NCBI RefSeq assembly: GCF_016518545.1
Contig: NZ_JACVTO010000028.1
Coordinates: 1-53,566, forward strand
Source: Pseudomonas sp. S30
GTDB taxonomy: Bacteria; Pseudomonadota; Gammaproteobacteria; Pseudomonadales; Pseudomonadaceae
Length of the DNA stretch: 53,566 nt
Direction of reading: 5' to 3'
The position numbers and the translations under genes were made by a program. This document shows, piece by piece, positions 44,470 to 52,597 of the stretch (positions within the stretch are counted from its first letter, which is position 1; every line of letters begins with the position of its first letter). Below the pieces are notes generated by a model. It was not told the DNA's origin. It did no database searches and worked only from the letters and a program-made list of their open reading frames with translations.

Positions 44470-45330
44470 CTACTTCAGGCACTCGTCCAGCGCCTGGCGC
44501 CAGTGTGGCGTGATGACCTGCCACTGCTGGGCCAGGCGCGAGCAGTCCAGCCGCGAATTGAGAGGCCGTTGGGCAGGTGTCGGGTAGTCCTGGGTAGGAA
44601 TCGGCAGCAGTTCAGCGCAAGGCAGGCCGCGTGCCCGCAGTCGCTGGGCGATGGCTTCGGCGAAGCCGAACCACGAGGTGTCGCCGCCTGCGGTCAAATG
44701 GTAGGTACCCCAGGCGCCGGCTTGGCCGGCCCGCCAGCGTTCGATCAGCACGCGGGTACTGGCGGCGAGCGTACCGGCCCAGGTGGGCGCACCGATCTGG
44801 TCGTCGACCACCTTCAACTGCGTGCGCTCCTGCAGCAAGCGCTGCATGGTCAGCAGGAAGTTGCGGCCGTACAGGGAGTACACCCAACTGGTGCGCAGGA
44901 TCAGGTGTTGCCCGCCCACGGCGGTGATCGCCTGCTCGCCGGCCAGCTTGCTGTGCCCGTACACCCCCAGCGGATTCGTCGAGTCCTGCTCGGTGTAGGG
45001 GCTGTTCTTGCTGCCATCGAACACATAGTCGGTGGAATAGTGGATCAGCGGTGCTCGCAGGCGGGCGGCCTCCTCGGCCAGCACGCCAGGCGCCTGGGCG
45101 TTGATGGCATGGGCCAGGCTCGGTTCGCTCTCGGCCTGATCCACCGCCGTGTAAGCTGCGGCGTTGATGATCAGGTCCGGCGCGAGGCGGCGCAACGGTG
45201 CGCGCAGCGCCTCGGGGGCGGCCAGGTCTAACCGGTCGCGACCCAGTACGTGCACCTCGCCCAGGCCGGCCAGGCCGACCGCCAGGGCTTGCGCGACCTG
45301 GCCATTGTGACCGCAGACCAATATCTTCAT
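44470..45330 (-). CDS. rmlD: dTDP-4-dehydrorhamnose reductase RmlD
   Basis: Last enzyme of dTDP-L-rhamnose synthesis, reducing dTDP-4-dehydro-L-rhamnose with NAD(P)H. The 286-residue extended SDR protein begins with the dinucleotide motif GHNGQVAQAL, has HYSTDYVFDG, and the catalytic tyrosine and lysine in YGHSKLAGEQ. It is the fourth gene of rmlBACD. Its ATG overlaps the rmlC stop by four bases. Confidence 0.94.
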   Translation of the reverse strand: MKILVCGHNGQVAQALAVGLAGLGEVHVLGRDRLDLAAPEALRAPLRRLAPDLIINAAAYTAVDQAESEPSLAHAINAQAPGVLAEEAARLRAPLIHYSTDYVFDGSKNSPYTEQDSTNPLGVYGHSKLAGEQAITAVGGQHLILRTSWVYSLYGRNFLLTMQRLLQERTQLKVVDDQIGAPTWAGTLAASTRVLIERWRAGQAGAWGTYHLTAGGDTSWFGFAEAIAQRLRARGLPCAELLPIPTQDYPTPAQRPLNSRLDCSRLAQQWQVITPHWRQALDECLK

Positions 45331-45872
45331 GGGAACAACTCTGCGTCTTCGAGCCAGGCGCCGACCCGGTCCTTGGCCGAAAGCTGCGGTGCGTCTTGCA
45401 ATTGCCAGTCGATCGCCAATTGCGGATCGTCCCAGCGGATGCAGCGTTCGGACATCGGGTCGTAGTAATCGGTGGTCTTGTAAAGGAAGTCAGCCGATTC
45501 GCTGAGGACCACGAAGCCGTGGGCGAACCCTACCGGAATCCACATCTGGTGCTGGCTATCGGCAGACAGCCTGGCGCTGACCCAGCGTCCGAAGGTCGGC
45601 GAACTTCGGCGTATGTCGACCGCCACATCCAGCACTTCGCCCTGGGTCACGCGGACCAACTTGCCCTGGGGGTTATGCAACTGATAGTGCAAGCCGCGTA
45701 GCACACCGCGCTGTGAACGTGAATGATTGTCCTGAACGAACTCGACGTCCATGCCGGTCGCTTCGCTGAAGCGGCGAGCATTGTAGCTCTCGAGGAAGAA
45801 ACCGCGTTCGTCACCGAAGACCTTGGGTTCGAGGATCAGGATGTCGGGTATGGCGGTGGTGATGACGTTCAT
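45327..45872 (-). CDS. rmlC: dTDP-4-dehydrorhamnose 3,5-epimerase RmlC
   Basis: Epimerises the 4-keto-6-deoxy-glucose intermediate at C3 and C5 in the dTDP-rhamnose pathway. The 181-residue cupin has LEPKVFGDERGFFLESYNAR near the start, LRGLHYQ with the catalytic histidine, and CIRWDDP near the end. It overlaps both neighbours by ATGA, third in rmlBACD. Confidence 0.95.
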   Translation of the reverse strand: MNVITTAIPDILILEPKVFGDERGFFLESYNARRFSEATGMDVEFVQDNHSRSQRGVLRGLHYQLHNPQGKLVRVTQGEVLDVAVDIRRSSPTFGRWVSARLSADSQHQMWIPVGFAHGFVVLSESADFLYKTTDYYDPMSERCIRWDDPQLAIDWQLQDAPQLSAKDRVGAWLEDAELFP

Positions 45873-46744
45873 TGCGCCTCTTCAGCCAGCTTGCTCAGGT
45901 AAAGACCATAGCCGGTCTTTTTCAGTTCGGCAGCCTTGGCCAGCAGGCGATCACGGCAGATCCAGCCTTTCTGGTAAGCGATTTCCTCCAGGCAGGCGAC
46001 TTTCAGGCCTTGGCGATGTTCGATGGTCTGCACGTACTGCGAGGCATCGAGCAGGCTGTCGTGGGTGCCGGTGTCGAGCCAGGCGAAGCCGCGTCCGAAA
46101 CGCTCCACATGGAGGTCGCCGCGTTGGAGATAGGCATTGGTGATGTCGGTGATTTCCAGCTCGCCACGCACCGAAGGTCGCACGCCTTTGGCGATCTCGA
46201 TGACATCGTTGTCATAGAAATACAGCCCGGTCACCGCATAGCTGGAGCGCGGGGCGCTGGGTTTTTCCTCGACCGACAGCGCGTTGCCCTGAGCATCGAA
46301 CTCGACCACGCCGAAGCGCTCGGGATCTCTGACCAGATAACCGAAGACCGTGGCACCACTGGGCCGATTGACGGCACGTTGCAATTGTTCGCTGAAGCCC
46401 TGACCGTGGAAAATGTTGTCACCCAGGATCAGGCACACCGAATCGCTGCCGATGAACTGCTCGCCGATCAGAAAGGCCTGGGCCAGACCATCAGGGGAGG
46501 GTTGCTCGGCGTAGGTGAGGCGAATGCCGAACTGGCTGCCGTCGCCAAACAGCGCGCGATATTGCGGCAGGTCCTGGGGTGTGGAAATCAGCAGGATGTC
46601 GCGGATGCCGGCCAGCATCAGCACCGAGATCGGATAGTAGATCATCGGCTTGTCGTAGATCGGCAGCAGTTGCTTGGACACCCCCAAGGTGATGGGGTGC
46701 AGCCGGGTGCCGGAGCCTCCAGCCAGAACGATACCTTTGGTCAT
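45869..46744 (-). CDS. rmlA: Glucose-1-phosphate thymidylyltransferase RmlA
   Basis: Joins glucose-1-phosphate and dTTP to make dTDP-glucose, the entry step of the rhamnose pathway. The 291-residue protein has the nucleotidyltransferase signature ILVLAGGSGTRL-type (GIVLAGGSGTRLHPIT) at the N-terminus, plus CLILGDNIFHG and YLQRGDLHVE. The ATG at 46744 overlaps the rmlB stop by four bases, which settles the start; a longer in-frame version to 46840 lies inside rmlB. Confidence 0.95.
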   Translation of the reverse strand: MTKGIVLAGGSGTRLHPITLGVSKQLLPIYDKPMIYYPISVLMLAGIRDILLISTPQDLPQYRALFGDGSQFGIRLTYAEQPSPDGLAQAFLIGEQFIGSDSVCLILGDNIFHGQGFSEQLQRAVNRPSGATVFGYLVRDPERFGVVEFDAQGNALSVEEKPSAPRSSYAVTGLYFYDNDVIEIAKGVRPSVRGELEITDITNAYLQRGDLHVERFGRGFAWLDTGTHDSLLDASQYVQTIEHRQGLKVACLEEIAYQKGWICRDRLLAKAAELKKTGYGLYLSKLAEEAQ

Positions 46745-47823
46745 GCGATCAGATCCTTGAAGTCGGAGCGGCCCAGGCGCTCGCCCTGGTAGCTGCCGTC
46801 CTGTACATGCTGGCACCAGTGCAAGTTGTCCAGGTACCACTGCACCGTCTTGCGCAGGCCGGTCTCGAAGGTTTCCTGCGGCACCCAGCCCAGCTCCCGC
46901 TCGATCTTGCCAGCGTCGATGGCGTAGCGCAGGTCGTGTCCCGGACGATCCTGGACGAACGTGATCAGGTCGGCGAAGCGTGCGACGTTGGCTGGGCGCA
47001 GGGGTGCCAGCTCTTCGAGCAGCTCGCAGATGGCGTGGACCACATCGAGGTTCTTCTGCTCGTTGTGGCCGCCAATGTTGTAGGTTTCGCCTACCGCGCC
47101 GGCGGTGACTACCCGCAGCAGCGCCCGGGCGTGGTCCTCTACGAACAACCAGTCACGCACCTGCTGGCCGTTGCCGTAGACCGGCAGCGGCTTGCCCGCC
47201 AGTGCGTTGAGGATCATCAACGGAATCAGCTTTTCCGGGAAGTGGTACGGGCCATAGTTGTTGGAGCAATTGCTGACCAGCACGGGCAGCCCGTACGTGC
47301 GATGCCAGGCGCGTACGAGGTGATCGGACGCCGCCTTGCTCGCCGAGTAGGGGGAGCTGGGGGCATAGGGGGTGGTTTCGTGGAACAGATCGCTGGCGCC
47401 GTGCAAATCGCCATACACCTCGTCGGTGGAGATGTGATGGAAGCGAAATGTCGTCTTCTCCTTGTCCGGCAGGCGGCTCCACCAGGCGCGAGTGGCTTCG
47501 AGCAAAGTGTAGGTGCCGGTGATGTTGGTCTGGATGAATGCCGCCGGTCCGTCGATGGAGCGATCGACATGGGATTCGGCGGCCAGGTGCATGATCGCCT
47601 GGGGCTGGAATCGCTCGAGCACCGCACTGACGGTCGCCTGGTCAAGGATGTCGGCCTGGACGAACTCGTAACGGCTGTCATGGGCGATAGGCTGCAGCGA
47701 TTCGAGGTTGCCCGCATAGGTCAGTTTGTCGAGGTTGACGACCAGATGATCGGTGTGGTCGATCAGGTGGCGGATCAGCGCGGACCCGATGAAGCCGGCA
47801 CCGCCTGTGACGAGAATACGCAT
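46741..47823 (-). CDS. rmlB: dTDP-glucose 4,6-dehydratase RmlB
   Basis: Converts dTDP-glucose to dTDP-4-keto-6-deoxyglucose with bound NAD+. The 360-residue extended SDR protein has GGAGFIGSALIRHL at the start, the catalytic segment HISTDEVYGDL, and the YxxxK pair in YSASKAASDHLV. It is the first gene of rmlBACD, so the promoter should lie in 47824-48012, which is shared with the divergent fusion gene. dTDP-rhamnose serves LPS core or O-antigen and rhamnolipid synthesis in Pseudomonas. Confidence 0.95.
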   Translation of the reverse strand: MRILVTGGAGFIGSALIRHLIDHTDHLVVNLDKLTYAGNLESLQPIAHDSRYEFVQADILDQATVSAVLERFQPQAIMHLAAESHVDRSIDGPAAFIQTNITGTYTLLEATRAWWSRLPDKEKTTFRFHHISTDEVYGDLHGASDLFHETTPYAPSSPYSASKAASDHLVRAWHRTYGLPVLVSNCSNNYGPYHFPEKLIPLMILNALAGKPLPVYGNGQQVRDWLFVEDHARALLRVVTAGAVGETYNIGGHNEQKNLDVVHAICELLEELAPLRPANVARFADLITFVQDRPGHDLRYAIDAGKIERELGWVPQETFETGLRKTVQWYLDNLHWCQHVQDGSYQGERLGRSDFKDLIA

Positions 47824-47993
47824 GGTGAGGTGTCACTTTCCTGATGGTCGGTGGAAGAGTATGGCGTAGCCCCGCCTGGCAGTCTCGCCGGGCCGGTCGA
47901 TGCTTCATCATAACCCTACTTCGCCCGCACAGTGACAGCCTGCTTGTCGTCGTACTTGCTTAGCCAGGGCAGTAATGGCGTCATAGGCCAAAT

Positions 47994-48008
47994 CGAACCC
48001 GAGGTTCG
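47994..48008 (+). promoter_or_regulatory. Hairpin over the ribosome-binding site of the fusion gene
   Basis: CGAACC-CGA-GGTTCG (six pairs, three-base loop) covers the GAGG at 48001-48004, the only ribosome-binding site ahead of ATG 48013. Folding of the message could limit initiation. Confidence 0.4.
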
Positions 48009-48012
48009 CATC

Positions 48013-50937
48013 ATGCCGCTGCATACCCTGATCCACCGTTCCAGTCTTCCCTGCCCGCAGGTGACCGAAGCGCAGGCTCGCCAGGCCCTGCACGCCTGCT
48101 ATGGCCTGCAGGGGACGCTGCTGCCCCTCGGCAGCCAGCAGGACGTGAACTTCCGGCTGGACAGCGACCAGGGGCGTTTCGTCTTCAAGCTCTGCCACGG
48201 TAGCTACTCGCGGGTCGAGTTGCAGGCCCAGCATGCTGCCCTGGCCTACCTGCGCGAACGCGGCGTGCCGGTGCCGCAGGTGCGCCCGGCGCTCGACGGG
48301 GAGGGCCTGCTGGCGCTGGAGATCGGCGGGCAGGCCCTGCGCGCCCGGCTGCTGGAGTACCTCGACGGGCAACCGCTGACCCGCCTGGGGCACCTGCCCC
48401 AGCGGCTGATGAGCGAGCTGGGCGCGCTGTGCGCGCAGGTCGACAAGGCGCTCGCCGATTTCGCTCATCCTGGGCTCGAACGCACCTTGCAGTGGGACCC
48501 ACGGCATGCCCAGGTGCTGATCGAGCACCTGCTGCCGGTGATCAAGGACCGTGCGCGTCGCGCGCGCCTGGCCGAGGTGGCGAGCCAGGCGCAGCAGCGC
48601 CTGGCGCCGCTGGTCGGGCAACTGCCCCGGCAGGCCGTGCACCTGGACATCACCGACGACAACGTGGTGTGGGCGCTGGATGCGCAGTGGCAGTGGCAGT
48701 TGCGCGGGGTGATCGACTTCGGCGACCTGTCGCGCACCTGGCGCATCGCCGACCTGTCGGTCACCTGTGCGGCGATGCTTCACCATGCCGGCGCAGACCC
48801 ACTGGGTATTCTGCCCGTGGTGGCGGCCTATCAGGCGGTCAACCCGCTCGGCGAGGCCGAATTGCGCGCGCTGTGGCCGCTGCTGCTCAACCGCTCGGCG
48901 GTGCTGGTCCTGAGCAGCGAGCAGCAGCTGACCGTCGATCCGGACAACCAGTACATCCGCGACAACATCGCCCATGAGTGGCAGATCTTCGACACCGCCA
49001 CGGCCTTGCCCGCTGCCCTGATGGAGGCGGCGATCCTCCACGCGGCAGGCTTGCTGCCCGAACTGCCGGACCTCAGCGGCGGCGCGCCATTGTTGCCGAG
49101 CCTCGACCTGGCCAAGGTCGGCCTGCTCGATCTGGGCGTGTTGAGCCCGCACTGCCAGGCGGGCAACTGGCAACAGCCCGGTTTCGACCAGCGGCTGCTG
49201 CTGGCCCAGCCGGCACCGACTTGCACCTGGTACGGGCAGTATCGGTTATCGCAGACCCATGTCGATCGTCCCGAGGAGCCCGCTACCTGCGCCTTGGGCG
49301 TCGAGCTGAACCTGCCGGCCGATACCCCCATGCACGCGCCTCGCGCGGGCGTGTGGCTGAGCACCGGCGAGGATCGTGGCTGCCTCGTCACGTCGAACTG
49401 GGGGGTGTGGCTGGACGGCCTGAAGGATACTCCAGAGGACGGTGAGTCGATCGACGAGGGCCGTGTACTGGGCTCGACCTGCGGCCTGCTGCGCGTGCAA
49501 CTGTCGCTGAGTACCGATATCCAGCCGCCATTCTTCGCCCGGCCGTCCCAGGCCGACACCTGGCTGGCCCTGTGTCCGTCACCTGCTGCGCTGCTGGGCA
49601 TCGACTGCAACGCCCCGCCGCTGGTCGATGCCGACGCCCTGCTGGCGCGCCGCGAGGCCAGCTTCGCCCGCGCGCAGAAGCACTATTACACCCGGCCCCC
49701 GCATATCGAGCGCGGCTGGCGCAACTACCTGATCGACATGCAGGGGCGCGCTTACCTGGACATGCTCAACAACGTCGCGGTGCTCGGCCACGGACATCCG
49801 CGCATGGTCGAGGAATCGGCGCACCAGTGGTCGCTGCTCAACACCAATTCGCGTTTCCACTACGCCGCCATCGCCGAATTCTCCGAACGGCTGCTGCAGC
49901 TGGCGCCCCCCGGTTTCGATCGCGTCTACCTGGTCAACAGCGGCACCGAGGCCAACGACCTGGCGATCCGCCTGGCCTGGGCCTACAGCGGCGGGCGTGA
50001 CCTGCTCAGCATACTGGAGGCCTACCACGGCTGGTCGGTGGCCACCGATGCCATCTCCACCTCCATCGCCGACAACCCGCAGGCGCTGCAGACCCGACCC
50101 GACTGGGTCCATCCGCTGGAAGCGCCGAACACCTTCCGTGGCCGTTTCCGCGGTCCTGACAGCGCGGCGGCCTACCTGCGCGACGTGCAGGCCAAGCTCG
50201 CCGAGCTGGACGCCCAGGGCCGGCAGCTGGCAGGGATGATCTGCGAGCCGGTGTACGGCAATGCTGGGGGCATCTCGCTGCCGCCGGGTTACCTGCGCGA
50301 GGCCTATGCGCAGGTGCGTGCTCGCGGCGGTGTCTGCATCGCCGACGAGGTGCAGGTCGGCTATGGCCGGCTGGGCGAGTATTTCTGGGGCTTCGAAGAG
50401 CAGGGCGTGGTGCCGGACATCATCACCCTGGCCAAGGGCATGGGCAACGGCCAGCCGCTGGGCGCGGTGATCACCCGCCGCGAAATCGCCGAGGCGCTGG
50501 AAGCGCAGGGCTACTTCTTCTCTTCGGCTGGCGGCAGCCCGGTCAGTTGCCGGATCGGCATCGCGGTGCTCGATGTGCTGCGCGATGAAGGGCTGTGGGA
50601 CAACGCCCGTGACCTGGGCCGCTACTTCAAGGCCCGCCTGCAGGCATTGGTGGAGCGTCATCCCTTGGCTGGCGCGGCCCATGGCTCGGGCTTCTACCTG
50701 GGCCTGGAGTTGATCCGCGATCGCCACACGCTGGAGCCGGCCACCGAGGAAACCCTGCTGCTGTGCGAGCGCCTGCTCGAGCTGGGCGTGATCATGCAGC
50801 CCACTGGCGATCATCTGAATATTCTCAAGATCAAGCCGCCAATGTGTACCACGCGCGCGAGCGTGGATTATTTCGTCGACTGCGTGGATCAAGTGCTGGA
50901 AGAAATCGCTGAAATTATGTCGATTAATATCGACTAA
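48013..50937 (+). CDS. Trifunctional fusion: APH-type kinase, middle domain, class III PLP enzyme
   Basis: A 974-residue protein of three parts. Residues about 1-330 are an aminoglycoside-phosphotransferase-like kinase. It has the ATP-binding lysine in FVFKLCH, catalytic HLDITDDN (His210, Asp212, Asn217) and metal-binding Asp235 in VIDFGDL. Residues about 400-530 form a small beta-rich middle domain that looks like the M23-peptidase fold without a clear zinc site. Residues about 550-974 are a class III PLP enzyme with NSGTEANDLAIRLAW, CIADEVQVGYGR (Asp778) and the PLP lysine Lys808 in LAKGMGNGQPLG. Fusions of this kind led to the discovery that vertebrate AGXT2L1/AGXT2L2 are phospholyases acting on phosphoethanolamine and 5-phosphohydroxylysine, with a kinase partner. 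By that precedent this enzyme probably phosphorylates a hydroxylated amine and then eliminates phosphate and ammonia. The substrate here is unknown. Confidence 0.85.
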   Translation: MPLHTLIHRSSLPCPQVTEAQARQALHACYGLQGTLLPLGSQQDVNFRLDSDQGRFVFKLCHGSYSRVELQAQHAALAYLRERGVPVPQVRPALDGEGLLALEIGGQALRARLLEYLDGQPLTRLGHLPQRLMSELGALCAQVDKALADFAHPGLERTLQWDPRHAQVLIEHLLPVIKDRARRARLAEVASQAQQRLAPLVGQLPRQAVHLDITDDNVVWALDAQWQWQLRGVIDFGDLSRTWRIADLSVTCAAMLHHAGADPLGILPVVAAYQAVNPLGEAELRALWPLLLNRSAVLVLSSEQQLTVDPDNQYIRDNIAHEWQIFDTATALPAALMEAAILHAAGLLPELPDLSGGAPLLPSLDLAKVGLLDLGVLSPHCQAGNWQQPGFDQRLLLAQPAPTCTWYGQYRLSQTHVDRPEEPATCALGVELNLPADTPMHAPRAGVWLSTGEDRGCLVTSNWGVWLDGLKDTPEDGESIDEGRVLGSTCGLLRVQLSLSTDIQPPFFARPSQADTWLALCPSPAALLGIDCNAPPLVDADALLARREASFARAQKHYYTRPPHIERGWRNYLIDMQGRAYLDMLNNVAVLGHGHPRMVEESAHQWSLLNTNSRFHYAAIAEFSERLLQLAPPGFDRVYLVNSGTEANDLAIRLAWAYSGGRDLLSILEAYHGWSVATDAISTSIADNPQALQTRPDWVHPLEAPNTFRGRFRGPDSAAAYLRDVQAKLAELDAQGRQLAGMICEPVYGNAGGISLPPGYLREAYAQVRARGGVCIADEVQVGYGRLGEYFWGFEEQGVVPDIITLAKGMGNGQPLGAVITRREIAEALEAQGYFFSSAGGSPVSCRIGIAVLDVLRDEGLWDNARDLGRYFKARLQALVERHPLAGAAHGSGFYLGLELIRDRHTLEPATEETLLLCERLLELGVIMQPTGDHLNILKIKPPMCTTRASVDYFVDCVDQVLEEIAEIMSINID

Positions 50938-51056
50938 ACAGCTTCATCATAGTCGTTAATTGGCTTTAGTGTGGTTCAAATGCAGATTTAAATCGGTTAA
51001 ATTACCTGCCCAGCGTGCTTCGGCTCGCCGCCACCCCCAACCTGCAGAGGCTTTTC

Positions 51057-52163
51057 ATGAAGACCCTTGATTCGACTCCCCGCGCCGACGGTTTCCACAT
51101 GCCCGCCGAGTGGGCGCCGCAGACCCAGGTGTGGATGGTGTGGCCGGAGCGGCCCGACAACTGGCGCCTGGGCGGCAAGCCGGCGCAGGCTGCCCACGTG
51201 ACCCTGGCCAAGGCCATCGCCCGCTTCGAGCCGGTCACCGTCGGCGTGTCCGCTGCACAGTACGGCAACGCCCGCCGCCAGCTGGACCTGCCCAACATCC
51301 GCGTGGTGGAAATCAGCAGTGACGATGCCTGGGTACGCGATACCGGCCCCACCTTCGTCATCGACGACCACGGCGAGGTCCGTGGCGTGAACTGGGGCTT
51401 CAATGCCTGGGGCGGCTTCGAGGGCGGGCTGTACGCTCCGTGGAACCGCGACGAGGAGCTGGGCGCCAAGGTGCTGGAGATGGAGCGCTGCCAGCGTTAC
51501 CGCACCGAAGGGTTCGTGCTCGAAGGCGGCTCCATCCATGTCGACGGCGAGGGTACGCTGATCACCACCGAGGAATGCCTGCTCAACCACAACCGCAACC
51601 CGCACCTGACCCGCGAACAGATCGAGGCGGTGCTGCGCGAACATTTGTCGGTGCAGACCATCATCTGGCTGCCCGAGGGCTTGTACAACGATGAAACCGA
51701 TGGTCACGTCGACAACTTCTGCTGTTACGTGCGTCCCGGGGAAGTGTTACTGGCCTGGACCGATGATTCCAACGACCCCAACCATGCCCGTTGCCACGCG
51801 GCCTACGAGGTGTTGAAAAACACCCGCGACGCCCAGGGACGCCACATCGTGGTGCACAAGATGCCCATTCCCGGGCCGCTGTACGCTACCGAAGAGGAAT
51901 GCGCAGGCGTCGACCAGGTGGCCGGTAGCCAACCCCGCGACCCCTCGGTGCGCCTGGCCGGCTCCTACGTGAACTTCCTCATCGTCAATGGCGGGATCAT
52001 CGCCCCCAGCTTCGACGATCCGGCCGACGATCGCGCCAGGACCCTGCTCGCCGAGCTGTTCCCGGACCACGAAGTGGTGATGATCCCCGGTCGCGAACTG
52101 CTGCTCGGTGGCGGCAACATCCACTGCCTGACCCAGCAGCAGCCGGCGCCGGTCAAGCGCTGA
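51057..52163 (+). CDS. aguA: Agmatine deiminase AguA
   Basis: Hydrolyses agmatine to N-carbamoylputrescine and ammonia, a step from arginine to putrescine. The 368-residue protein has the deiminase fold. Family stretches are WAPQTQVWMVWPERPDNWR, ISSDDAWVRDTGPTFV, and DGHVDNF with the catalytic histidine. The nucleophile Cys357 is in GGGNIHCLTQQQP. I use ATG 51057, preceded by GCAGAGG. The partner aguB is not in the window. An AT-rich leader at 50938-51000 separates it from the fusion gene. Confidence 0.95.
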   Translation: MKTLDSTPRADGFHMPAEWAPQTQVWMVWPERPDNWRLGGKPAQAAHVTLAKAIARFEPVTVGVSAAQYGNARRQLDLPNIRVVEISSDDAWVRDTGPTFVIDDHGEVRGVNWGFNAWGGFEGGLYAPWNRDEELGAKVLEMERCQRYRTEGFVLEGGSIHVDGEGTLITTEECLLNHNRNPHLTREQIEAVLREHLSVQTIIWLPEGLYNDETDGHVDNFCCYVRPGEVLLAWTDDSNDPNHARCHAAYEVLKNTRDAQGRHIVVHKMPIPGPLYATEEECAGVDQVAGSQPRDPSVRLAGSYVNFLIVNGGIIAPSFDDPADDRARTLLAELFPDHEVVMIPGRELLLGGGNIHCLTQQQPAPVKR

Positions 52164-52342
52164 GCCTGTCTGGGCAATGACCCGTGCCAGGCTGGCCGAT
52201 CGCTCTGGGTGACGATCGATCGGTCCGCTGGCACAGCTCTTGTATCGCATTCAGCCGGATGCTTCAGACCCGAGGGCTCGCCCCGTTCTGTAACATTCAC
52301 CCGGTAATTTGGCCGCTCACGTTTCCAGGGAGTACGTGTCGA

Positions 52343-52540
52343 ATGAATGCAGCGAGTGAGTCGGCAATATCCCCGGTAGCGATCGATCACGAATCGCTCA
52401 GGGTGTTGGCGCAGTGGTTGAAGGACCATGGAAACCTCCGGGTCAGGAAGACCGATCCACGCCGCCTTCTGGATACGCGGTACCCGCAGGGATTGCTCAG
52501 CGACGCGGAGCTCGACGCGCTGGCCGGTGTCTGGCACTGA
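52343..52540 (+). CDS. Small protein of unknown function (65 residues)
   Basis: A 65-codon reading frame with codon use like its neighbours, an AGGGAG at 52327-52332 and a strong terminator after it. The protein is acidic to neutral, predicted helical, with LRVLAQWLKDHGNLRVRK and ending LLSDAELDALAGVWH. I do not recognise a family. There is no signal peptide or membrane segment. An in-frame extension back to 52184 is not credible. Confidence 0.6.
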   Translation: MNAASESAISPVAIDHESLRVLAQWLKDHGNLRVRKTDPRRLLDTRYPQGLLSDAELDALAGVWH

Positions 52541-52564
52541 CCGGCAGCAAGGATCGCACTGCAG

Positions 52565-52593
52565 AACGCCACCGTCCGAGACGGTGGCGTTTT
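52565..52593 (+). terminator. Strong intrinsic terminator after the small gene
   Basis: A perfect 12-pair stem (AACGCCACCGTC/GACGGTGGCGTT) with a three-base loop runs into TTTT. It lies between the convergent small gene and ppk2 and is the strongest terminator in the window. Confidence 0.9.
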
Positions 52594-52597
52594 CATT

